Notes: generated by a model not told the origin, from the letters alone. 64,000 nucleotides of DNA from Gymnodinialimonas sp. 57CJ19 (GCF_038396845.1 NZ_CP151587.1:2082001-2146000); one strand, 5' to 3'. Shown: positions 54,902-64,000, counted from the stretch's first letter. Translations and numbers: made by a program.

Positions 54902-55219
54902 TCAGAGGTTGAAAGCACCCGTCTTCGGCGTCTCCGGAGTGCGGAACCCCATTGCGGTCCAGTGTCCGTCGATGTTTCGCTGCACACGGGCCGTTTCGAT
55001 ATCGGCCTCCAGCGTAGCGGCATGTCCAAGAATGCTATCGGCGCAGGCCTCGCGGATTTCGGGCACGCTATTGTGCACCTCTTGTGTCATTGTGCCGACG
55101 AGGCAGGTGTATTCGAAGGTTCCCCCACGATGATCCCTTTTCGAAAGTCGAGATAGGCCAGAACCCGGTCCGGTGGATCGGCGGGCTTGTGATAGGGGGC
55201 GCTGGCAAATAGGGCGCGG
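54902..55219 (-). pseudogene. TetR/AcrR family regulator remnant (C-terminal part)
   Basis: Minus-strand frames give PADPPDRVLAYLDFRKGIIVG and, after a frameshift, TFEYTCLVGTMTQEVHNSVP, then EIREACADSILGHAATLEADI. Both are typical of the ligand-binding half of TetR regulators (DRVLAYLDFR, CLVGTMVQE). The DNA-binding domain and the end are not found, and the frame is broken, so it is a pseudogene. Confidence 0.6.
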
Positions 55220-55462
55220 GTGGTTTCGGCTGGAAGGGGACGATTCAACTATCGGGGCGCGTATCCCCAATGTCCACTCAGCAGCCGTCGGTACCATGCG
55301 CCGCCAAGGTCCGGTTTTTGCAGTCCGCAGGCAATGCCGATTCATTCTGCGGAAAGTGTGCCCTATGTGCCCTTGTCAGTTTGCCGTTGATCTCACGGAA
55401 TCCCTATCGTCACTACGCGCTTGACCCCAAATTCAGTGTAAAATATGCAGGCTCAAGAGCGC

Positions 55463-55536
55463 GCGGGCGTTGTGTAATGGTAAGACCTCAGCCTTCCAAG
55501 CTGATGATACGGGTTCGATTCCCGTCGCCCGCTCCA
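55463..55536 (+). tRNA. tRNA-Gly (anticodon TCC)
   Basis: A 74-nt cloverleaf: acceptor GCGGGCG pairs perfectly with CGCCCGC, the D arm has TAATGGTA, the anticodon loop is CTTCCAA with TCC, and the T arm holds GGTTCGATTCC. The 3' CCA is encoded. It lies directly after decayed DNA at the edge of the catabolic region, a common position for island insertion. Confidence 0.97.
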
Positions 55537-55574
55537 ACCTTCCGAGTATGTGCGTTGTTCTGGTCCGGCAGGGC

Positions 55575-55597
55575 GCGGCTATGGCGTTGCCGCTTTT
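55575..55597 (+). terminator. possible terminator after tRNA-Gly
   Basis: GCGGC, a 9-base loop, GCCGC, then TTTT, 39 bases past the tRNA. The stem is short but GC-only. Confidence 0.4.
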
Positions 55598-55605
55598 GAC
55601 CCGCA

Positions 55606-57780
55606 TCAGAAGATGAAGTCTTGAGCGTCGAGATCCACGAAGTTCACGCCCTCCAGCATGATTGTCCCCCCACCTGTGGTGATCGCCACATCACCGCCCA
55701 CCTGGGTGGCCGCGGCGGTGCCGGAGCCCGTCCCGAGCACTTCGGAGAGGCTGTTCAAGGAGGAAAGACCAGAGAAGTCGATCTTTTCAAAATCGTTGGT
55801 CGCCTCAAAATCGCTGATGGCGTCGTCGCCGTGGCCGTCAAAGAAGATGAATGTATCCGCGTTGAAATTGCCGGTCATTGTGTCGTTACCGGCGCCGCCG
55901 ATCAGCGTGTCATGCCCGGCGCCGCCCCATAATACATCGTCGCCTGCATCGCCCTTCAGGTAGTCGCTTTGGGTGCCGCCGCGCAGCATGTCGTTGCCTG
56001 TGCCGCCAAAAAGAATGTCGTTGCCCTCTCCGCCGATCAGCTTGTCGTTTCGGTTCCCGCCATCCAGCGTATCATCGCCGCGTCCCCCGATCAGGCGGTC
56101 GGCCCCCATTTCGCCAAGGATCAGGTCGTCTCCGTTGCCGCCGGAGAGACGATCGTTCTGATCCCCGCCGATCAACGTGTCATCGCCCATACCGCCAACG
56201 ATCGAATCGCGTCCTTCTCCGCCTTCCAGATAGTCGAATTCCGATCCGCCGATCAGCGTATCAGCGCCCGCGCCGCCTGAAAGACTATCCGCCCCCGCAC
56301 CGCCGTCGATCACGTTAGCCGCGCCGTTGCCAGAAATCGTATCGGCGCCGCTGCCGCCCAAGGCATTTTCAATCACGGCACCCATGGCAATGGAGAAGTT
56401 GCCCCCATAGCCGCCAATGTTGGAGAACGCCCCTTCTTGCAGCGTTAACCATTGCCCCATGGCGTAGCCGGAAAGGTCGATCGTGTCGGTGCCTTGGCCG
56501 TCGTAAACCGTCATCAACGGTGTGGTATTGGTGGTGAAATCATAGACCGACCCGGCCTCGCTCGCGTTGAAGCCGTAGATTGTGTTTCCTGCGTTGTAGT
56601 TCACGTCCGCCCCATACAACTGATGGATCGCCATGAAGTCGTACAGCATGAAGGTATCGGGGTATCCAAGACCGTAACTGACGCCGGTATTCGTCTCTCC
56701 AAAATAGCTCATCACCGTGTATTGCTGCGAATCTTGCAGGAATTGAGCGTGATTGTCGTAAGTGAAAAAGACGCCGGGCGTGGCATTGTAGTCGCCGGGG
56801 TGGGCAAGGCCGATGGCGTGGCCGATCTCGTGGAGCATCGTATAGCCAGTATAGGTGCCAGTGCCGTAGGTTTGGCCGGGATAGAACGAGGTGTTGTTTA
56901 GCCAAACGTCCCCTTGCAGCGCGTTGGCATTGGTATTGCCGCCGTTCGATCCCGGATAATAAGCGTAGGCGCCGGACCCGTCGCTTGCCTCATAGGCGCC
57001 GAACAACATGGTTGCGTTGTTAGAGGTGCCTCCCGGTGCGACCTGCGTGAAATTCAGGCCCGAGATCGCGTCCACATAGGCCATCGCCGCTTCGGTAAGG
57101 GCAATTTGGTCCGCGTTCATGGCGATTGAGGGGGTATTGTTCAACGGATCGTTGCCCGACGCCCGGAACGCCCATGTTAACGATACTTCCGTGCCCGGTG
57201 TCGTCACCCACGCTTGGTTCGGGCGCAAAAGATTGCCAGCCCCCATGTCCGCATTGAAGCTGGCCACGGTGCCTTGGGTCACCGACACGCCATAGGTGCC
57301 GCTGTCGGCAAAGCTGTAGGAGCCGACATCAATGTAGAATGTCGTCGTTTCACTGACGGCAACGGTGATATCCGCATTCAATCCGGGGCCGTTGCTATCG
57401 TCATAGTCAACATAATTTCCGGCGGCGTTTCGCAGGGTCAGCGTGATGTCGTTCACGGCAGAGCTCAACGGGCCCACGCCCACGGCGGCAAGGGTATAGG
57501 TGCCGGCCTCCAGAGTTATTTCAATCCAATCGCTTTCCGAGCCCGATGACAGGGCCCCCATGAAATACTCGCCCACCGCAATCTCTGCTGAGGTTGTCGT
57601 GTCGGCGCTGGCATCTGTCCCTTCCAGCAACGTATCGCCGGGGGCGCTAATGGCCCCCGGATTTTGCGCCACGCCCTGGTCCTGGCCGACCAAGTTCTGG
57701 CCGATCAAATCTTTGTCGATCAAGTCTCCGTACGTGCAACCGATTAAGGTCGGGTTAAAGGCAGAACAAATCTGACACAT
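55606..57780 (-). CDS. serralysin-like M10 metalloprotease with RTX repeats
   Basis: 724 residues. The start MCQICSAFNPTLIGCTYGD has three cysteines and no classical signal. A beta-sandwich PPC-like domain (about 60-165) precedes the M10 peptidase, whose zinc motif is HEIGHAIGLAHPGDY (about residue 317) with Met-turn YTVMSYF. From about 475 come many GGxGxDxLxGG-type calcium-binding repeats (GGAGADSLSGGAGADTLIGG, GGRGDDTLDGG, GGEGNDILFGG), then a secretion tail (ATNDFEKIDFSG). Export should be by a type I system. The ABC gene 350 bases away diverges from it but is a lipid-type exporter, not clearly its secretion ATPase. Confidence 0.93.
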   Translation of the reverse strand: MCQICSAFNPTLIGCTYGDLIDKDLIGQNLVGQDQGVAQNPGAISAPGDTLLEGTDASADTTTSAEIAVGEYFMGALSSGSESDWIEITLEAGTYTLAAVGVGPLSSAVNDITLTLRNAAGNYVDYDDSNGPGLNADITVAVSETTTFYIDVGSYSFADSGTYGVSVTQGTVASFNADMGAGNLLRPNQAWVTTPGTEVSLTWAFRASGNDPLNNTPSIAMNADQIALTEAAMAYVDAISGLNFTQVAPGGTSNNATMLFGAYEASDGSGAYAYYPGSNGGNTNANALQGDVWLNNTSFYPGQTYGTGTYTGYTMLHEIGHAIGLAHPGDYNATPGVFFTYDNHAQFLQDSQQYTVMSYFGETNTGVSYGLGYPDTFMLYDFMAIHQLYGADVNYNAGNTIYGFNASEAGSVYDFTTNTTPLMTVYDGQGTDTIDLSGYAMGQWLTLQEGAFSNIGGYGGNFSIAMGAVIENALGGSGADTISGNGAANVIDGGAGADSLSGGAGADTLIGGSEFDYLEGGEGRDSIVGGMGDDTLIGGDQNDRLSGGNGDDLILGEMGADRLIGGRGDDTLDGGNRNDKLIGGEGNDILFGGTGNDMLRGGTQSDYLKGDAGDDVLWGGAGHDTLIGGAGNDTMTGNFNADTFIFFDGHGDDAISDFEATNDFEKIDFSGLSSLNSLSEVLGTGSGTAAATQVGGDVAITTGGGTIMLEGVNFVDLDAQDFIF

Positions 57781-58130
57781 GGGGGCGTTCCTATGGGGGT
57801 CCTTGGCGTTGGCGGGCCGGTGGTCGGGCGGGCCAGTGATGGGGTCAGGTCATGGTTCTGGCGGTGTCTGCTCTGTAGAACGCAAAAGTGTTAACGTGGG
57901 GTAACTGGGCGTTGCGCAAGTTCCGGCAATTTGCTCTGGCTGCCCTTGCGGATTGCCCGAAACATGGCCACCTGCGTACCAACATCCGAAACCGCGGGGA
58001 AAACTGCGTCGGCATGTCGCCGCGCTCCGGCGGGGAAATGCACGATAGAAGGGGCAGCGATAGCCGTTTCGCGTCGCTACATTTCTTGGCGGCCTTGCAG
58101 AACGTGGCATCCTGAACAGGCGAAAAGACC
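57781..58130. other. divergent intergenic region without a recognised gene
   Basis: The 350 bases between the protease start and the ABC exporter start. A 75-residue frame (57888-58115, plus) crosses it with no family resemblance or good start. It probably holds promoters for both genes, but I cannot place hexamers with confidence. Confidence 0.4.
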
Positions 58131-59957
58131 ATGGCAAACGATCAAACTACCGCCCCGACACCGGACAAGCCCGTGCCCCACGGCGCGTCGGAAGAGCGGG
58201 AGCGTTCGAAGAAGATCGGTAGCCTGAAAGAACTGGTTCCGTTCCTTGTCCCCCATAAGATCATGGTGTTTGGCGCCCTCGCGGCGCTTGTCCTGACCGC
58301 GACGGTATCATTGACCTTACCCCTTGCCGTGCGCCGTGTGGTGGACGGGTTCGAGACGGAAGCGACCGCGCTTCTTGACCAATACTTCCTTGCAGCCATC
58401 GGCATCGCGGGCCTTTTGGCCCTTGGCACGGGATTGCGCTACTATCTTGTGACACGCCTTGGCGAACGGGTGATTGCCGATATCCGCAAGGCCGTGTTTG
58501 ACCGAATGATCACCATGAGCCCGGCCTTCTTCGAGCGCATCATGACGGGCGAGGTCCTGAGCCGGATCACTACGGACACGACGCTGCTTCTAAGCGTCAT
58601 TTCCTCCAGCATGTCGGTTGCGCTGCGCAATGTTCTGATCCTGATCGGTGGCATCGGCTTGATGCTTTGGACCTCTCCGAAACTGGCAGGGGCGGTGTTG
58701 CTGATCGTGCCGCTTGTGATCGTGCCGATCGTTGTTCTCGGGCGTCGCTTGCGGGTGCTGAGCCGTCAGAACCAGGATTGGATCGCCGAAAGCTCGGGCA
58801 ATGCGTCCGAGGCGCTTTTGTCCGCCCAAACCGTGCAGGCCTTCACCCACGAAAAACCCACCGCCAGCCGGTTCGCCGATGTGACGGAGCTGTCGTTTGA
58901 CAGCGCGCGCAAACGTATTGCGACCCGGGCCGTGATGACGGTGATCGTGATCGCCCTGGTGTTCTCGGGCGTGGTTGGTGTCCTTTGGGTAGGGGCGCGG
59001 GATGTGCGGGCCGAGGTGATGACCGTCGGCGCTTTGATCCAGTTCCTGATCTACGCCATCATGGTTGCAGGCTCCGTTGGGGCCTTGTCCGAGATCTGGG
59101 GCGAGTTGCAACGCGCCTCGGGCGCGACGGAACGGTTGGTAGAGCTTCTGGGCACCGAAGATACCGTCGCCGACCCGGTGCGCGCCGTGACATTGCCCGA
59201 CGCCGGACGCGGGGCGATTGCCTTTGATAACGTGAGTTTCCACTACCCCACCCGGCCCGATACGGCCGCCCTTGAGGGGGTCAGCTTCACGATCCAACCC
59301 GGTGAAACGGTGGCGTTGGTGGGGCCCTCCGGGGCAGGGAAATCGACCGTCTTCCAACTGTTGCTGCGCTTTTATGACCCTGAAGCGGGGGCGATCTCTC
59401 TTGACGGGGTGGGCCTGCCGGACATGGCCCGTGACACCTTCCGTCAAGCGATGGCTCTGGTGCCCCAAGACCCGGTGATCTTCGCCGCCTCCGCCCGTGA
59501 CAACATCCGCTTTGGCCGCCTCGATGCCAGTGATGCCGAGGTGGAAGCCGCCGCAAAGGCCGCCGCGGCCCACGACTTTATCGCCGCGCTACCCAAGGGC
59601 TACGACACCTATGTCGGCGAACGGGGCATGATGCTGTCGGGCGGCCAAAAGCAACGCATCGCCATCGCCCGTGCTATCCTGCGAGACGCGCCGATTCTTC
59701 TGTTGGATGAGGCCACAAGTGCGCTCGACGCGGAATCGGAGCGCGCCGTGCAAGAGGCGGTCACCGAAATGTCCGCAACCCGCACCACCCTGATCGTGGC
59801 GCATCGGTTGGCAACGGTGAAGCAGGCCGACCGCATTCTTGTATTTGAAGGCGGTAAGATCGTGGCAGAAGGCACCCATGACACGCTCGTGGCGCAGGGG
59901 GGGCTGTACGCGCGGCTGGCGCGGTTGCAGTTCACCGCAGGCCTTGCCGCAGAATGA
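58131..59957 (+). CDS. ABC-type exporter, fused membrane and ATPase domains (MsbA-like)
   Basis: 608 residues. Six membrane helices occupy roughly residues 40-330 (KIMVFGALAALVLTATVSLTLPLAVRRVVDGF, VLIGGIGLMLWTSPKLAGAVLLIVPLVIVPIVVLG). The ATPase part follows, with Walker A VGPSGAGKSTVFQLLLRF, signature LSGGQKQRIAIARAIL, Walker B ILLLDEATSALDAESE and the switch His in IVAHRLATVK. A homodimeric subfamily B exporter, probably for lipids or drugs. It is followed 107 bases later by an acyl-CoA synthetase. GAAAAGACC precedes the ATG. Confidence 0.92.
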   Translation: MANDQTTAPTPDKPVPHGASEERERSKKIGSLKELVPFLVPHKIMVFGALAALVLTATVSLTLPLAVRRVVDGFETEATALLDQYFLAAIGIAGLLALGTGLRYYLVTRLGERVIADIRKAVFDRMITMSPAFFERIMTGEVLSRITTDTTLLLSVISSSMSVALRNVLILIGGIGLMLWTSPKLAGAVLLIVPLVIVPIVVLGRRLRVLSRQNQDWIAESSGNASEALLSAQTVQAFTHEKPTASRFADVTELSFDSARKRIATRAVMTVIVIALVFSGVVGVLWVGARDVRAEVMTVGALIQFLIYAIMVAGSVGALSEIWGELQRASGATERLVELLGTEDTVADPVRAVTLPDAGRGAIAFDNVSFHYPTRPDTAALEGVSFTIQPGETVALVGPSGAGKSTVFQLLLRFYDPEAGAISLDGVGLPDMARDTFRQAMALVPQDPVIFAASARDNIRFGRLDASDAEVEAAAKAAAAHDFIAALPKGYDTYVGERGMMLSGGQKQRIAIARAILRDAPILLLDEATSALDAESERAVQEAVTEMSATRTTLIVAHRLATVKQADRILVFEGGKIVAEGTHDTLVAQGGLYARLARLQFTAGLAAE

Positions 59958-60064
59958 TATGTCTACGTTGCGTTATTGTTGCGTGAACCCCAGCTTTGGC
60001 CGATGCTACCTGTGGGAGAGGCGCCCGCAAATAAGGTGCCCGTAATTAAAATTGGGAGGGAGCC

Positions 60065-61954
60065 ATGGCACGTTTTGCATCGCTCGAAGACGTCAAAACC
60101 ATAGAAGCAGAGCAGCCTTGGCCAGAAAGCCAGCCTGCGGTCACGATGTATGAGTTTTTGACCAATACCAAAAACGCGCACGGTGATCTGAACGCGATCA
60201 CGTTTCAGCTGTTTTCCGGGCCCACGGACCCGGCTGAAACCCTGACTTGGAACCAGTTCCACGGGCGGGTGACGCAGGCCGCGAACCTGTTCCGCTCCCT
60301 TGGGGTCGGTCCCACGGATACGGTGGCCTATCTGCTGCCCAATTGTAACGAAACCGCCGTGACGCTTCTCGGGGGGGCTGTCGCGGGCATTGCCGCGCCG
60401 ATTAACCCGCTGCTGGAGGCCGAGCAAATCGCCTCGATCCTGCGCGAAACCAACGCGAAAGTTGTGGTGACGCTGAAGCCGTTCCCCAAGACTGACGTTG
60501 CCCAGAAGGTGAACGAAGCGCTCGCCATGGCGCCCGGTGTCAAAACAGTGCTCGAGGTGGACCTTCTGCGCTACCTCACGGGCATCAAGAAGTTCATCGT
60601 GCCGTTCCTGCGCCCCAAGAACCCGCCGCAACACAGCGCCCGGGTGCTGGATTTTGCGGCTGAATGCGCTAAGCAAAACAAGACCTTGGACTTTGAGGAC
60701 GTGCGCGAAGACCGCATTGGGTGCTACTTCCACACCGGTGGCACCACGGGGATGCCCAAGGTCGCCCAACACAAATACTCCGGTATGATCTACAACGGCT
60801 GGATCGGTCATACGCTGCTGTTTTCCGAAAAAGATACGGTTATCTGCCCTCTGCCGATGTTCCATGTTTTCGCCTGCCACGTGATCCTGATGGCCATGGT
60901 CGCTTCTGGCGCCCATGTGGTGTTCCCGACGCCGCAAGGCTACCGGGGCGAGGGGGTTTTCGATAACTTCTGGAAGCTGGTGGAACGCTGGAAAGTGACC
61001 TTCATCATCACCGTGCCCACGGCGATATCCGCCATGATGCAGCGCCCGGTGGATGCCGATATCTCGTCGGTCAAAACCGCCTTCTCCGGTTCTGCGCCCT
61101 TGCCGGTAGAATTGTTCCATCGGTTCGAGAAAGCCACGGGTGTGACTTTGATCGAAGGCTACGGCCTGACTGAAGCGACTTGCCTTGTGTCGTGTAACCC
61201 CGTTGAGGGCGAAAAGAAAATCGGCTCGATTGGCGTGACCTTCCCGCACACGGATGTGAAAATCCTCAACGATACGCCCGATGGTCCTGTCGAGGCCGCG
61301 ACCGATACCATTGGCGAAATCTGCATCTCCAACCCCGGCGTCATTCCCGGCGCGACCTATACCGAAGCCGACAAGAACAAGGATCTGTTCTATCACGATA
61401 TCTACCTTCGTACCGGTGATCTGGGCCGCTTTGACGAGGATGGCTACCTTTGGATCACGGGCCGCGCGAAAGACCTGATTATTCGCGGCGGTCACAACAT
61501 TGACCCCGCCGAGATTGAAGAGGCTCTGGCCGGACACGATGCCGTCGCCTTCGCCGGTGCCATCGGCCAACCTGACTCCTTCGCGGGCGAATTGCCCTGC
61601 GTTTATGTGGAGCTGGTTGACGGGTCCACGATTACCGAAGCCGAGCTTTTGGCCTATGCAAAAGACCGCATCCACGAACGCGCTGCGATACCGAAGTATC
61701 TGGAAGTTCTGGACGAATTGCCAAAGACCGCCGTTGGAAAAGTGTTCAAACCGGACCTCCGGAAAATGGCGATCACGCGCATCTACAACGCCGCCCTGGA
61801 AGAAGCGGGGCACGCCGCGCGCGTGGTTGAAGTGCGCGAAGACAAGAAGCGTGGCTTGGTCGCCTATCTAGAGGCCAACGGCGCTGACGCTGCGGGGGTA
61901 CGGGAGGTTCTGGGCGAGTACACCCGGCCTTGGGAGTGGGTCGAAAGCGCGTAA
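60065..61954 (+). CDS. acyl-CoA synthetase (AMP-forming)
   Basis: 629 residues of ANL family. HTGGTTGMPKVAQHKYSGM is the AMP-binding loop, EGYGLTEATCLVSCNP the A5-type motif, LRTGDLGRFDEDGYLWITGRAKDLIIRGGHNIDP the hinge region with the Asp and Arg, and LPKTAVGKVFKPDLR holds the catalytic Lys. Chain-length preference is not evident. GGGAGGGAGCC precedes the ATG. A 616-codon antisense frame over it is a GC-rich shadow. Confidence 0.93.
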   Translation: MARFASLEDVKTIEAEQPWPESQPAVTMYEFLTNTKNAHGDLNAITFQLFSGPTDPAETLTWNQFHGRVTQAANLFRSLGVGPTDTVAYLLPNCNETAVTLLGGAVAGIAAPINPLLEAEQIASILRETNAKVVVTLKPFPKTDVAQKVNEALAMAPGVKTVLEVDLLRYLTGIKKFIVPFLRPKNPPQHSARVLDFAAECAKQNKTLDFEDVREDRIGCYFHTGGTTGMPKVAQHKYSGMIYNGWIGHTLLFSEKDTVICPLPMFHVFACHVILMAMVASGAHVVFPTPQGYRGEGVFDNFWKLVERWKVTFIITVPTAISAMMQRPVDADISSVKTAFSGSAPLPVELFHRFEKATGVTLIEGYGLTEATCLVSCNPVEGEKKIGSIGVTFPHTDVKILNDTPDGPVEAATDTIGEICISNPGVIPGATYTEADKNKDLFYHDIYLRTGDLGRFDEDGYLWITGRAKDLIIRGGHNIDPAEIEEALAGHDAVAFAGAIGQPDSFAGELPCVYVELVDGSTITEAELLAYAKDRIHERAAIPKYLEVLDELPKTAVGKVFKPDLRKMAITRIYNAALEEAGHAARVVEVREDKKRGLVAYLEANGADAAGVREVLGEYTRPWEWVESA

Positions 61955-61963
61955 ACCCCTTCG

Positions 61964-63169
61964 ATGACGACGCCCGTCATTCCAAACGAACAGGCGCGCC
62001 GGTTATTTCTGGCGCGCCATGGCTTGATGGAGCCCCCCTCAGGCCCGGCCAAGGGCGCGGCCCTGGCGCAAGTGGTTCACGGCTTGGGGTTTGTGCAGGT
62101 CGATAGCGTCAATACATTCGCCCGCGCCCACGACCTGATCCTATGGTCTCGCAGGCAAACCTACCGACCCGCGGCGCTCCGATGGATCAATGATCGCGCC
62201 CGCGCGACGTTTGAACATTGGACCCATGACGCCTCGATCATCCCGATGGAATTCTACCCCCTCTGGCGGATGCGATTTGAGCGTGACCGGGCGCGGTTGC
62301 ACGCCAAATGGAAGGATTGGCACGGCGAAGGCTTCCACCCTGAGATCGACAAAGTGCTGCGGCATGTGGCCGAAAATGGGGTCTGTTGTTCTGCCGATAT
62401 GGAGGATGAAAGGGTCGAAAAATCAACCGGTTGGTGGGATTGGAAGCCTTCGAAGGTGGCGCTGGAATACCTGTGGCGCTCAGGCGAGTTGGCCGTCACG
62501 AAGCGCGTGGGTTTTCGCAAGTTTTATGATCTGAGCGAACGAGTGATCCCATCCGATGTTCTGGCGCAGCAAGTATCCGATGCAGAGATCATCGACAGGG
62601 CCTGCGTCGCGGCTTTGGACCGTTTGGGCTTTGCCACCAGCGGTGAATTGGCCGCGTTCTTTGACCTGATCCGCCCGGGGGACGCCAAGACTTGGGTGGC
62701 CCAAGCCTTGGCAGAAGGCAGGGTTGTGGCGGTGGACATCACCTTGAACAACGGCCAGTTGCGCCGGTCAGTGATGTGGCCCAAGGGCTTGGAAACTCTG
62801 GATGAATTGCCCGCGCCATCGCCCCGCGTACGGGTGCTTTCCCCTTTCGACCCGGCCTTGCGCGACAGGAAGCGGGCAGAGCGTCTGTTCGGGTTCCACT
62901 ACCGGATCGAGATATTCGTGCCCGCCCCCAAGCGCCGCTACGGCTATTACGTTTTCCCTGTCATGGAAGGCACGCGCCTGATCGGGCGCATTGACATGGC
63001 GCGGGAGGGAGAGGCTCTGTCTGTCCGCGCGTTCTGGGCAGAGCAAGGCGTCTCAATGGGGGCAGGGCGGGTGGCCCGCCTACAGGCCGAGATCGCCCGC
63101 GCGGCCCGCTTCGCCACCGGTGGAGGGGTGCGGTATGATGAGGGCTGGCTAAGGGGTCCGGTTGCCTGA
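61964..63169 (+). CDS. YcaQ-type winged helix DNA glycosylase family protein
   Basis: 401 residues. ARRLFLARHGLMEPPSG, VVHGLGFVQVDSVNTFARAHDLILWSR (the conserved QxDxxNxxxRAHxLxL block, active QVD) and AVLD-type helices are typical of the HTH_42 family, including E. coli YcaQ, which unhooks DNA interstrand crosslinks. RVLSPFDPALRDRKRAERLFGFHYRIEIFVPAPKRRYGYYVFPV is the other conserved block. The start is ten bases after the acyl-CoA synthetase, so co-transcription is possible. Confidence 0.9.
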   Translation: MTTPVIPNEQARRLFLARHGLMEPPSGPAKGAALAQVVHGLGFVQVDSVNTFARAHDLILWSRRQTYRPAALRWINDRARATFEHWTHDASIIPMEFYPLWRMRFERDRARLHAKWKDWHGEGFHPEIDKVLRHVAENGVCCSADMEDERVEKSTGWWDWKPSKVALEYLWRSGELAVTKRVGFRKFYDLSERVIPSDVLAQQVSDAEIIDRACVAALDRLGFATSGELAAFFDLIRPGDAKTWVAQALAEGRVVAVDITLNNGQLRRSVMWPKGLETLDELPAPSPRVRVLSPFDPALRDRKRAERLFGFHYRIEIFVPAPKRRYGYYVFPVMEGTRLIGRIDMAREGEALSVRAFWAEQGVSMGAGRVARLQAEIARAARFATGGGVRYDEGWLRGPVA

Positions 63170-63226
63170 CCATTGACAGAAACGGCTGCGCATAGTCCCC
63201 TGTATGGGTTATCCACAGGGTGCGCG

Positions 63227-64000
63227 ATGGCGTTTTCTTTTGAATTCAAACAGCTCACGGCCAAAGCTCGTGTTGCGGCATGGGCCGCTCTATGGGGCGC
63301 TATGGCCGTGTCATGTACCCCGACGGGCGGGGATACAGCCAACTCTTGTGGGCGGCCCGATCTGGCATTCGCTGGCGATGTCCTGCTGCATTCCCTGATT
63401 CAGTCCGAGGCCAGCAGACGCCCTGAAGGCTTCGCGCCCGCCTTTGAACCGCTCATCCCGGCGCTGTCTCAGGCCGCCGTCACGGTGGTCAACCTTGAGG
63501 GACCGGCAGCGCGTAATGTCTCGGCAGCCAACCGAAATGCGCAAGACCCCGGCACTCTCTTTGACGGGCAAATTTACGCGGGATATCCTAGGTTTAACTA
63601 CCATCCTTCAATCGCGGCTGTCCTGCGCAACGCTGGTGTCGATGTGGTGCAGACCGCGAACAATCACGCGATGGATCGCGGTTCCCTCGGTGCGGATAGG
63701 ACACTTTCGGCGCTTACCGAGGCGGGGCTCAGCACAACGGGCAGCCATCCGTCCAACAGCGCAATGGCCAGGCACGCAATCCAGCAGGTGGGCGGCCATA
63801 ATTTAGCGTTGGTCGCTTGCAGTTTTTCAACAAATGGCCTGCCCGATTCCCGGTCCCAAGTTCTGAGATGTTACGGAAACAGCCCTTCCATCCCCAATCT
63901 TATCCACAGCCTGAATGCGCAGTCTACGATTGATGGCGTGATCCTCCTCCCCCATTGGGGAACGGAATACTCGGCCCGGCCCACTGCGCGACAGCGACGT
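63227..64000 (+). CDS. CapA/PgsA-family lipoprotein (5' part, cut by window edge)
   Basis: 258 residues without a stop up to the window end, from the ATG at 63227. The start has a hydrophobic stretch and a lipobox-like AVSC (residues 27-30), so it is probably a lipoprotein. The capsule-synthesis (metallophosphatase-like) family motifs are LAFAGDVLLHSL (D), VVNLEGP, VDVVQTANNHAMDRG (NNH) and ILLPHWGTEY (HWG). The role in poly-gamma-glutamate or related surface polymer handling is inferred from the family. Confidence 0.85.
   Translation, partial: MAFSFEFKQLTAKARVAAWAALWGAMAVSCTPTGGDTANSCGRPDLAFAGDVLLHSLIQSEASRRPEGFAPAFEPLIPALSQAAVTVVNLEGPAARNVSAANRNAQDPGTLFDGQIYAGYPRFNYHPSIAAVLRNAGVDVVQTANNHAMDRGSLGADRTLSALTEAGLSTTGSHPSNSAMARHAIQQVGGHNLALVACSFSTNGLPDSRSQVLRCYGNSPSIPNLIHSLNAQSTIDGVILLPHWGTEYSARPTARQRR

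Noticed and set aside
55880..56350. Short tandem DNA repeats that could be taken for a CRISPR or satellite
   Set aside because: They encode RTX nonapeptide repeats of the M10 protease, with variable third positions.
59963..61813. 616-codon frame antisense to the acyl-CoA synthetase
   Set aside because: It is a GC-rich shadow of a gene with a full set of ANL motifs and has no domain of its own.

Overview
The window is high-GC DNA from an alphaproteobacterium. It is most likely a member of the Rhodobacteraceae (roseobacter group). The grounds are an aerobic-type cob gene string joined to a DUF1636 protein and a cbtBA cobalt uptake operon, a serralysin-like RTX protease with a cysteine-rich start, and a dense set of ABC sugar and peptide importers, SDRs and Gfo/Idh dehydrogenases. 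The assignment to this group rests on gene content only.

Layout. (1) 1-7.5 kb: cobalamin synthesis. cobK (cut by the left edge) diverges from cobL-cobE-cobM-cobB-cobA-cobF and a DUF1636 gene, nearly all with overlapping stop/start codons. Convergent to them lies cbtB-cbtA plus a histidine-rich exported protein, under a clear cobalamin riboswitch. (2) 7.8-15.3 kb: a pentitol/pentulose module, with a xylitol-dehydrogenase-like MDR, an L-xylulose-reductase-like SDR and xylulokinase on the minus strand, an AraC regulator, and a divergent sugar ABC importer (ATPase, permease, binding protein). (3) 15.6-17.4 kb: an MltB-type lytic transglycosylase and decayed pieces of an IS3-family element. (4) 17.4-54.1 kb: a large catabolic region. 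Its core is a nonulosonate (sialic-acid-like) route: NanA-like lyase, a fused NanE-NanK protein, NagA and a cytoplasmic sialidase-fold protein. Two candidate importers sit in it: an MFS carrier fused to HEAT repeats, and a Dpp/Sat-type ABC transporter. Around these are two M81 peptidases, two Gfo/Idh dehydrogenases, several SDRs, an HpcH/HpaI aldolase, a DSD1-like PLP enzyme, RidA, an amidohydrolase/aminotransferase pair, a phytanoyl-CoA-dioxygenase-like oxygenase, a second DHDPS-family lyase, SMP-30, an AstE-like hydrolase, a mannonate-dehydratase-like enzyme and an RraA-like aldolase. A GntR/LacI hybrid regulator sits inside it. (5) 54.1-55.6 kb: decayed DNA with a TetR pseudogene, then tRNA-Gly(TCC). 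(6) 55.6-64 kb: an M10 RTX protease, an ABC exporter, an acyl-CoA synthetase, a YcaQ-type glycosylase and a partial CapA-like lipoprotein.

The most unusual observation is the binding protein at 35199-36818. It is a family 5 (peptide/nickel/sialate) solute-binding protein whose two halves are in swapped order behind a normal signal peptide. The family's C-terminal part comes first and its N-terminal part second, and the end of the protein reads naturally into its beginning. This looks like a natural circular permutation. The same cluster has a shared promoter motif, CATGTTA-N6-TAATaGG, at four or five intergenic sites, two of them with recognisable promoter elements overlapping or abutting the motif. 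It is probably the operator of a regulator that ties the region together.
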